59,410 nucleotides of DNA from an uncultured Bacteroidales bacterium (GTDB lineage Bacteria; Bacteroidota; Bacteroidia; Bacteroidales; FEN-979), in contig CAILVF010000061.1 of assembly GCA_903837605.1 (NCBI GenBank), positions 1-59,410 of the forward strand, in the 5' to 3' direction. This document shows positions 53,830 through 59,410 of this stretch, piece by piece. The position numbers and the translations under genes were made by a program. How positions within the stretch are numbered: the first letter of the stretch is position 1; every line of letters begins with the position of its first letter. The notes below the pieces were generated by a model, which made no database searches, was not told where the DNA came from, and saw only the letters and a program-made list of their open reading frames with translations.

Positions 53830-55068
53830 ATGAAAAAACTGAGAAGAAAAGTATATATGGTGGCCGGGTACAACACCATTTCCATGGGCAGCGGCCGCAA
53901 GGAATTCCATCCGAAAAAGGAGCGTCCCGGGCTTGAGGACTATATAAAGGAAGCCGGGCAGGGGGTATTGAAACTTATAGGAGGGGCCGGTAATGTTGAT
54001 GAATGCGTGATAGGCAATTTCATGGCTTCGCGTTTCAACAGGCAGGCCAACCTGGCGGCATTTTTCCCTTATATTGATGAAGGCTTAAGGTATAAACCGG
54101 CAACGCGTGTGGAAGGCGCCTGTGGTTCGGGGGGCCTGGCGCTGATAAGCGGGATAAAAAGCATTTTAGCCGAAACTGCAGAGGTAGTCCTGGCTATCGG
54201 TTTTGAAGTCCAGAACACCGTGAAAGCAATTTACTGTGCCGATTTCCTGGCGCCTGCAGGCTGGGCCGCCAATCGTAAGGACGGGCATGCCTATTTCTTT
54301 CCCGGGCAGTTCAGCGAGAGGGCAGGGGCTTACTTTGAAAAATTCGGCAGGGAAACGACCCGGAAAGCGTTTGCCCGCTGGTACAGGAACGCGATTGAAA
54401 ACGCAAGGCTATGCGCTACCGCCCAGGAATACCATAATACAACAAAAGACCTGGAGGCAGCAGCTATGGTTGAACCAAACCCCAAAGCCTTTCTGGAAAA
54501 CCTGACTGCTCTGGATTGTTCCAAGGTGTCGGATGGGGCATCCGCTATTGCCATCATGAGCGAGGAAGGATTGAAACGATGCGGTATACCGGTCTCCGAT
54601 GCCATAGAGGTTGTGGGTTACGGACAGGTGGAGGAAGACATCACCAAACCGCCTCCCGACAAAACCGCCCTGACCACTATGAAAAAAGCTGTCTCGGAAG
54701 CCTTGGAGTCGGCAGGGATCACTATTGCCCAGGTCGCGACAGCTGAGGTACACGACTGTTTTACCGTAGCAGGCATTATGGCTGTTGAAGCCCTGGGACT
54801 GGCTGCATCTGGCAAGGGCCCGGAGTTTGTCCTTGAAGGAAATACGGCAAGGGATGGAAAGTTCCCGATCAATACAACAGGCGGACTGGTTGGCTGGGGC
54901 CATCCTACAGGAGGTACAGGTGTTCACATGGCTGTGACCCTCCTGGAACAGCTGAAAGGCAAAGCCGGGGCGTCCCAGGTTGTAATTCCCGTGGACCGTC
55001 CTTACGGCCTGATGGCCAATATGGGCGGGGATGACAAGACCCTGGTGGCGATTGTGTTTAAAGCATGA
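53830..55068 (+). CDS. Thiolase (SCP2/sterol-carrier type acetyl-CoA acyltransferase)
   Basis: 412 residues. Active-site Cys C98 is in VEGACGSGGLAL; AEVHDCFTVAGIMA and GWGHPTGGTG supply the catalytic His residues. The HDCF motif and the lack of the classical C-terminal CxG motif mark the SCP2/SCPx thiolase subfamily. It cleaves 3-oxoacyl-CoA to acetyl-CoA and a shortened acyl-CoA. It is the third gene of the beta-oxidation cluster. Confidence 0.93.
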   Translation: MKKLRRKVYMVAGYNTISMGSGRKEFHPKKERPGLEDYIKEAGQGVLKLIGGAGNVDECVIGNFMASRFNRQANLAAFFPYIDEGLRYKPATRVEGACGSGGLALISGIKSILAETAEVVLAIGFEVQNTVKAIYCADFLAPAGWAANRKDGHAYFFPGQFSERAGAYFEKFGRETTRKAFARWYRNAIENARLCATAQEYHNTTKDLEAAAMVEPNPKAFLENLTALDCSKVSDGASAIAIMSEEGLKRCGIPVSDAIEVVGYGQVEEDITKPPPDKTALTTMKKAVSEALESAGITIAQVATAEVHDCFTVAGIMAVEALGLAASGKGPEFVLEGNTARDGKFPINTTGGLVGWGHPTGGTGVHMAVTLLEQLKGKAGASQVVIPVDRPYGLMANMGGDDKTLVAIVFKA

Positions 55069-55074
55069 ACCCTG

Positions 55075-55098
55075 ATCCAGTTATCCAGCTATCCGGCT
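55075..55098. repeat. Octamer repeat (ATCCAGCT), three units
   Basis: ATCCAGTT, ATCCAGCT, ATCCGGCT lie between the thiolase and acyl-CoA dehydrogenase genes. They are of the same family as the large array in the UvrA-like gene at 59230. Confidence 0.75.
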
Positions 55099-55138
55099 AT
55101 CTGCGAAGAATGTAAATAATGACTCAAACCAGCCTGCC

Positions 55139-56281
55139 ATGAATTTCGAACTAACTGAAGAACAGAAAATGATCCGTGACTCGGCAAGGGATTTTGCCCG
55201 TCGCGAACTGCTTACCGATGTACTCGAACGAGATGCAGATTCTATCTACCCTGCCCTGCACGTTCGCCGTCTTGCCGAACTTGGCTTCCTGGGGATGAAC
55301 GTTTCGCCGGAATGGGGAGGAGGAGGGATGGACACCATCTCCTATGCAATTGCCATTGAAGAGATTGCCAAATGCGACGCTTCGGTGGCTGTTATCCTCG
55401 CAGTCCACAATTCCCTTGCCTGTTATGGCATTGAGCGTTTCGGGACAAAAGAACAGAAGGAAAAATACCTCAGGCCTCTGGCAAGAGGTGAAAAAATCGG
55501 GGCTTTTCTTCTCTCTGAGCCTGAAGCCGGTTCTGATGCTTCCTCTCAGCGCACAACGGCTGTCGATAAAGGGGATCATTATGTGCTCAATGGGGTTAAG
55601 AACTGGATCACCAGCGCCGATAAGGGGTCTACTTACCTGGTCATCGCCCAGACCAACCCCGGGATTAAAACGAAAGGGATAAACGCATTTATTGTGGAAC
55701 GTAACTCCCCCGGTATCAGCCTGGGACCGCATGAAGATAAAATGGGAATGCGAAGCTCCGATACCCATTCGGTAATGTTCACCGATGTGGTCGTCCCAAA
55801 AGAAAACAGGATAGGAGAGGATGGCTTCGGTTTTAAATTTGCCATGAAACTTCTTGAAGGCGGAAGAACAGGTATTGCTGCCCAGGCCCTTGGAATTGCA
55901 GAGGGAGCCTATGAAAGGGCCCTTAAATATTCAAAGGAGCGCAAATCCTTCGGAACAGAGATCATCAACCACCAGGCCATTGCATTTAAAATCGCAGATA
56001 TGGCCACCCGTATAGAAGCCGCAAGAAACCTGGTATATAAAGCAGCATGGCTCAAAGACAACCTCCAGCCCTATGGTACCGAAAGCTCCATGGCCAAGTT
56101 ATTTGCAGCCGATACTGCCATGTGGGTTACCACCGAGGCTGTGCAGGTACACGGAGGTTATGGGTATGTGAAGGAATACCATGTGGAACGCCTTATGCGT
56201 GAAGCCAAGATCACCCAGATTTACGAAGGGACAGCCGAAATACAAAGGATTGTTATTTCGAGGGCGTTGTCGAAAGATTAA
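55139..56281 (+). CDS. Acyl-CoA dehydrogenase
   Basis: 380 residues, standard length. It is an FAD enzyme introducing the 2,3 double bond into acyl-CoA and passing electrons to ETF. FLLSEPEAGSDASSQ, NWITSADKGSTYLV, GFKFAMKLLEGGRTGIAAQ, VHGGYGYVKEYHVERLMREAK and the catalytic Glu in QIYEGTAEIQRI are all present. It is the last gene of the cluster, which thus encodes every activity of a beta-oxidation spiral. No CoA ligase or ETF gene lies nearby. Confidence 0.95.
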   Translation: MNFELTEEQKMIRDSARDFARRELLTDVLERDADSIYPALHVRRLAELGFLGMNVSPEWGGGGMDTISYAIAIEEIAKCDASVAVILAVHNSLACYGIERFGTKEQKEKYLRPLARGEKIGAFLLSEPEAGSDASSQRTTAVDKGDHYVLNGVKNWITSADKGSTYLVIAQTNPGIKTKGINAFIVERNSPGISLGPHEDKMGMRSSDTHSVMFTDVVVPKENRIGEDGFGFKFAMKLLEGGRTGIAAQALGIAEGAYERALKYSKERKSFGTEIINHQAIAFKIADMATRIEAARNLVYKAAWLKDNLQPYGTESSMAKLFAADTAMWVTTEAVQVHGGYGYVKEYHVERLMREAKITQIYEGTAEIQRIVISRALSKD

Positions 56282-56306
56282 GGTTTTTCGTGTCGGCTAA
56301 CTCATT

Positions 56307-57233
56307 TCATACGACACCTTTATAAGAGTCAGCGGTTAGTTTTACAGCTTCCGCAGATGGTGTTGCCTTGAAAAACCTGCTTTCAAACTTCGAGCTGTCA
56401 AACAGGTATTCATGCTCGTACTGGTATGCCATTTCCAGGCTTTCCTTCGCCAGTTTGTTGAATGGTGCAGCCAGTCGCATCATCCATGTTTTCAGTACAG
56501 AGTACTTCGGGTCAACACCCATGGCCCGGGCCGAGATCGAAATGAATTCTTTCCCGTTAACGGCATCTTTTGATGTCGGGAGATGCCAGACCTGGTTATA
56601 GGCATCGGGCGTATTCCCCAGCAAAGCAACCGCTTTGCCAAGGTCAGGCGTATATGAAAACGAATGCTTCACTTTGTCATTGGCAATCCATTGAGCGCTT
56701 TTCCTGTTTTTAAATTTCAGGAAGATCATCGGATGCATGAAAGTATTCGCTGCTCCGGGCCCCAGGAAATCAGCCGAACGGGCAATGAGGGCGTTCAGGT
56801 CTCCTTTTTTTACCCTGTCCATCAGGCGGTTTGCGATTTCAGCCCTTACCTGTCCTTTCCTGCTGCATGGATTGTACGGGGTTTCCTCGGTCATCCACCC
56901 CCTGACCAGCCCGTACATATAAACATTATCAATAAACACCAGCTTTGCCCTATGTTTTACACAGGCTGCGATCACGTTGTCCATTACCTTAGGCCAGTCG
57001 GTCTTCCATACACCTGTATCATACTGCAGGCCTGCAAGAAGGTAAACAACCCCGGAACCTGCAACGGCATCGGCGGTACTCGCCGCATCGAGCAGGTCCA
57101 TTTTAAATGTTTCTTCATTGCCGTATGGCTTCGGATTGCGTCCGGCCAGCCTGACAGGCCCCGTGTTGAATACTGAAAGTGCCGGGACCAGGTGCATACT
57201 GATAGACCCGCCGCTTCCTAAGATCGTTTGCAT
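56307..57233 (-). CDS. NAD(P)-dependent epimerase/dehydratase-like protein
   Basis: 308 residues of the extended short-chain dehydrogenase (epimerase) type: an N-terminal dinucleotide-binding stretch (MQTILGSGGSISMHLVPAL) that is degenerate compared with the usual GxxGxxG, MDLLDAASTADAV, VVYLLAGLQ, LVFIDNVYMYG, IARSADFLGPG and FSYTPDLGKAVALL. The catalytic YxxxK is not clear. The substrate is unknown. It stands alone with a -7 box at 57262 and is convergent with acyl-CoA dehydrogenase. Confidence 0.8.
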   Translation of the reverse strand: MQTILGSGGSISMHLVPALSVFNTGPVRLAGRNPKPYGNEETFKMDLLDAASTADAVAGSGVVYLLAGLQYDTGVWKTDWPKVMDNVIAACVKHRAKLVFIDNVYMYGLVRGWMTEETPYNPCSRKGQVRAEIANRLMDRVKKGDLNALIARSADFLGPGAANTFMHPMIFLKFKNRKSAQWIANDKVKHSFSYTPDLGKAVALLGNTPDAYNQVWHLPTSKDAVNGKEFISISARAMGVDPKYSVLKTWMMRLAAPFNKLAKESLEMAYQYEHEYLFDSSKFESRFFKATPSAEAVKLTADSYKGVV

Positions 57234-57261
57234 ATTTCAGAGTCTTATTTCACTGTTTCCA

Positions 57262-57269
57262 CAAAAATA
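57262..57269 (-). promoter_or_regulatory. -7 box of the epimerase-like gene
   Basis: TATTTTTG on the minus strand, an exact TAnnTTTG, lies 28 bases before the ATG. A weak TTCA is found at the -33 position. Confidence 0.45.
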
Positions 57270-57320
57270 ACTAAAACTCTTGTTTTTCTGAACCTCAGAT
57301 GGAAGCAAAGTAAAAAATTA

Positions 57321-57328
57321 TACTTTTG
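57321..57328 (+). promoter_or_regulatory. -7 box directly before the HsmA-family gene
   Basis: TACTTTTG, an exact match, ends 4 bases before the ATG at 57333, so the transcript would be leaderless or nearly so, as at ruvB. No -33 element is clear. Confidence 0.4.
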
Positions 57329-57332
57329 CTTC

Positions 57333-57710
57333 ATGAATTCAACCCTGGTCATTGCCATCGTCTTTATAAATATTGCTTTGGCGCTTTACACATTCGGTGT
57401 TTGGGCCGAAAGGATACAACGCCGGCTTAAGTGGTGGCACCTGGCTTTCTTCTGGGGAGGGCTTGTGGCTGATACTACCGGGACTACAGCTATGAGCCTG
57501 ATCAGCGGCAGCCTCTTCAGGGCAACCTTTCACGGGATCACAGGAAACACGGCTATTTTATTAATGTTGTTCCACGCAATATGGGCCACAATCGTCCTGG
57601 TTAAAAAAAACGAAAAGCAGATTGCCAGCTTTCATCGCTTCAGCATCTTTGTATGGGTGATCTGGCTCATCCCCATGATCAGCGGGATGGTGTTCGGCGC
57701 AACACACTAA
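57333..57710 (+). CDS. HsmA (TIGR03987)-family four-helix membrane protein
   Basis: 125 residues from ATG 57333; a start 35 codons upstream lies before the -7 box and is rejected. Four hydrophobic helices (about 3-23, 34-54, 67-85, 100-120) carry family motifs FGVWAERIQ, WHLAFFWGGLVADTTGT, GITGNTAILLMLFHAIWA, and FHRFSIFVWVIWLIPMISG. The conserved His and Trp residues resemble heme- or quinone-associated membrane proteins, but the function is unknown. Confidence 0.85.
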   Translation: MNSTLVIAIVFINIALALYTFGVWAERIQRRLKWWHLAFFWGGLVADTTGTTAMSLISGSLFRATFHGITGNTAILLMLFHAIWATIVLVKKNEKQIASFHRFSIFVWVIWLIPMISGMVFGATH

Positions 57711-57764
57711 CCCGGGAATCGTAAACCGGAACCAGCATTCGGTTTTTGGATCAAGGTTCCCGCG

Positions 57765-58745
57765 TCACTGAAGGGGTTTCCACTTTACAACAAGGTTAGA
57801 TTTTGCCGGCAGGGAATGCAGGTATTCATAAATGGCTGCGAGGTCTTTAGAGTCCATTCCCGCATACATGATCCAGGGCATAATAGTCGGCATATCTTTC
57901 CGGCCAAGTTTCGGGGCAACATATGTGGCAGGGTCATAACCTTTAAACCGTTTGATGAAATCCTCCCTGCCCATCTTCCCTATACCTGTTTCAACATCCG
58001 GCGTGATATTGGGCGAAGCAAGAACCCCGTTGGGCATTATGAATTCCCGGCCGCCGGAAAACGCCAGGTCCTTTACGATCTGGCCGTGCTTTGCCGTGGT
58101 ATGGCATTCAACGCACCCGCTGGCCCTCACGAGGTATTCGCCGTATTTAACCGAATCGCATTCAGAAGGTTTAGGCACAGGCATTGCCTTTCGCGGAAAG
58201 GTACGAACAACCAGGTTCATCGGGAAAGCCGGATTTGATGCAGGGGGTGTGTTACGTATGGAAGGGATGGAACGTATATAGGCTATGATAGAGAGTATAT
58301 CCTCCTGGTCAAGCGTCCCATAGGCAAAGTAGGGCATAATGGGAAACATGGCGCCGCCGGTTTTGTCTTCGCCGCTTGTAATGGCCCTGTAAATCTCGGC
58401 ATCGGACCATTCACCGAGCCTGAAGGGAGTGATGTTAGGTGATGAGAAAGCCCCCGGGAATCCCATCTTCTGGTCAAATACCTCACCGCCTCTGCCAAGG
58501 GTCCCCGGGACCGGCGGACCGGAAAACCTGTCCCAGTCGCGTGTTGAATGGCAATCCATGCATACTGTAACATGGTTTGCGAGGTACTGTCCGCGTGCAA
58601 CGCGTTCGGGGGTGAGTTGAACCGAAATATTCTGCAAAGGAACATTCGGAAGAGCGAAGCGGATATATACTATAACCACTACTACGATAAGGATCAGGGC
58701 TGCCAGCAGGCCGCCGAGTATCCATGCCCATTTTTTTGTTTTCAT
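57765..58745 (-). CDS. Membrane-anchored diheme cytochrome c
   Basis: 326 residues from ATG 58745 (MKTKKWAWILGG); a start 14 codons upstream is on the far side of the promoter. One N-terminal anchor helix (about 7-29) precedes two cytochrome c domains with heme motifs CMDCH (62-66) and CVECH. Candidate distal Met ligands lie in MGFPGAF, MPIMPYF and MPTIMPW. The repeated SPNITP element after each heme site shows internal duplication. It likely carries electrons in the periplasm, similar to cytochrome subunits of alcohol or aldehyde dehydrogenases, but no such enzyme is adjacent. Confidence 0.92.
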   Translation of the reverse strand: MKTKKWAWILGGLLAALILIVVVVIVYIRFALPNVPLQNISVQLTPERVARGQYLANHVTVCMDCHSTRDWDRFSGPPVPGTLGRGGEVFDQKMGFPGAFSSPNITPFRLGEWSDAEIYRAITSGEDKTGGAMFPIMPYFAYGTLDQEDILSIIAYIRSIPSIRNTPPASNPAFPMNLVVRTFPRKAMPVPKPSECDSVKYGEYLVRASGCVECHTTAKHGQIVKDLAFSGGREFIMPNGVLASPNITPDVETGIGKMGREDFIKRFKGYDPATYVAPKLGRKDMPTIMPWIMYAGMDSKDLAAIYEYLHSLPAKSNLVVKWKPLQ

Positions 58746-58749
58746 ATTA

Positions 58750-58781
58750 CAAAGATGGCAAAGAAATAAGCCTTTGTCAAT
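58750..58781 (-). promoter_or_regulatory. Promoter of the cytochrome c gene
   Basis: On the minus strand ATTG (58781-58778), 20 bases, CATCTTTG (58757-58750), with one mismatch per box. It supports the start at 58745. Confidence 0.45.
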
Positions 58782-58858
58782 ATACAAATGAATTATTTTT
58801 GCTTTTCTTAATGAAGGCGGATGAGATCCGGGCTTTTTACCGGCATTGATCAGGGCTG

Positions 58859-59410
58859 ATGGATAATGGCAATGTGATAAGGATAATAAATGCTTCCGAG
58901 AACAACCTGAACTCGGTTTCCCTTGATATTCCCAAAAACAAGCTTGTGGTTGTTACAGGCGTTTCCGGCTCGGGAAAGTCGTCGCTCATCTTTGATGTAT
59001 TATACCGTGAGGCTGAATTCAGGTACTTCGGCTCCTTTTCTTCTTATGCCCGCCTCTTCCTGGGCAAAATGAAACGCCCAGATGTGGAAGGTATTGAAGG
59101 CCTTTCACCGGCTGTTGCAGTGGACCAGGGTTCGGTGATCAACAACCCCCGCTCCACGGTAGGGACTATCAGCGGGATCCATGATCAGCTAAGGTTGTTG
59201 TTTGCCCGCACAGGTAATAGTGAACCCGGATCCAGCGATCCAGCTATCCAGTCATCCAGTCATCCAGCTATCCAGTCATCCAGCGATCCAGCTATCCAGT
59301 CATCCAGTCATCCAGTCAACCAGCTATCCAGTCCTCCAGCTATCCAGTCATCCCGTCATCCAGTCAACCAGCTATCCAGTCATCCAGCTATCCAGTCATC
59401 CAGTCATCCA
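58859..59410 (+). CDS. UvrA-like excinuclease ATPase, 3' end outside window, with in-frame octamer-repeat insertion
   Basis: Open from ATG 58859 to the window end (184 codons). Residues 1-120 are the start of a UvrA-type ABC ATPase: [18 protein letters not shown] (Walker A, 34-41), [38 protein letters not shown] and LRLLFARTG. Differences from standard UvrA (EAEFRY for [15 protein letters not shown] for EIYDYLRLL) suggest a UvrA paralogue rather than the housekeeping copy. Immediately after RLLFARTG, where UvrA normally continues into a zinc-binding CxxC segment, the frame enters an 8-bp tandem repeat encoding an octapeptide (PAIQSSSH type). Whether the protein resumes beyond the window is unknown. 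Confidence 0.85.
   Translation, partial: MDNGNVIRIINASENNLNSVSLDIPKNKLVVVTGVSGSGKSSLIFDVLYREAEFRYFGSFSSYARLFLGKMKRPDVEGIEGLSPAVAVDQGSVINNPRSTVGTISGIHDQLRLLFARTGNSEPGSSDPAIQSSSHPAIQSSSDPAIQSSSHPVNQLSSPPAIQSSRHPVNQLSSHPAIQSSSHP
59230..59410. repeat. Octamer array (ATCCAGTC/ATCCAGCT), at least 22 units
   Basis: Twenty-two full 8-bp units plus five bases run from 59230 to the window end. Most are ATCCAGTC, ATCCAGCT or ATCCAGCG with single substitutions (AACCAGCT, CTCCAGCT, ATCCCGTC). Three units make 24 bp or eight codons, so all three forward frames are open and encode the same octapeptide in different registers. It lies inside the UvrA-like reading frame. Confidence 0.95.

Noticed and set aside
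57228..57332. 35-codon upstream extension of the HsmA-family protein
   Set aside because: It overlaps the epimerase start and the -7 boxes; the family starts at the ATG 57333 equivalent.
59230..59410. CRISPR array
   Set aside because: Units are contiguous 8-bp tandem repeats without spacers and with no cas genes nearby.

Overview
The window comes from a Bacteroidota (Bacteroidetes) chromosome. The evidence is five secreted proteins and one partial protein ending in type IX secretion (T9SS) sorting domains, promoters of the TTTG / TAnnTTTG type, no clear Shine-Dalgarno sites, many small outer-membrane barrels, and a RuvB-QueG gene pair. Family or genus cannot be fixed from the sequence; a free-living or sediment-type member of Bacteroidales is my guess.

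Region 1 (1-22356) is an accessory surface-protein island. The tail of one gene, then three very large genes (2155, 1221 and 2540 residues) and an 1118-residue gene all carry T9SS tails. The large ones share a C-terminal cassette: cohesin-like domain, short carboxypeptidase-regulatory-like domain, dockerin-like F-hands, second cohesin-like domain, sorting domain. The 1118-residue gene has the cohesin-like domain but no dockerin, followed by nine PKD-like repeats. Together they look like an extracellular cohesin-dockerin network delivered by T9SS. This is the most interesting system in the window.

Region 2 (22383-31789) is mostly core: a PhoR/PhoB-like two-component pair, an outer-membrane barrel, ubiX, queG and ruvB, a Usp-SPOR-Usp stress operon, class II aldolase and a membrane coiled-coil protein. 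A tRNA-Arg(CCG) with its own promoter and terminator follows (31839-32002).

Region 3 (32040-38950) holds a histidine kinase co-transcribed with a cobalamin-binding sensor that carries the Wx9EH signature of B12 photoreceptors. Next come a secreted double-Cache protein, a small membrane protein and a secreted C10 (streptopain-like) protease.

Region 4 (39012-51312) has an AsmA-like protein, a secreted EEP-family phosphohydrolase, a three-gene envelope operon, the lysC-lysA operon, an MscS channel and a secreted glycosidase-like protein.

Region 5 (51534-59410) is a fatty-acid beta-oxidation cluster (crotonase, 3-hydroxyacyl-CoA dehydrogenase, SCP2-type thiolase, acyl-CoA dehydrogenase). It is followed by an NAD-dependent epimerase-like protein, an HsmA-family membrane protein, a diheme cytochrome c and the start of a UvrA-like ATPase.

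A second theme is a family of 7- and 8-bp tandem repeats. They occupy many of the intergenic gaps from 29.6 kb onward and have also entered two coding sequences in frame: the AsmA-like gene (39853-39932) and the UvrA-like gene (59230 to the window end). No gap between genes exceeds about 300 bases. The longest, 419-674, 7143-7402 and 18739-18999, hold terminators and/or promoters as listed.
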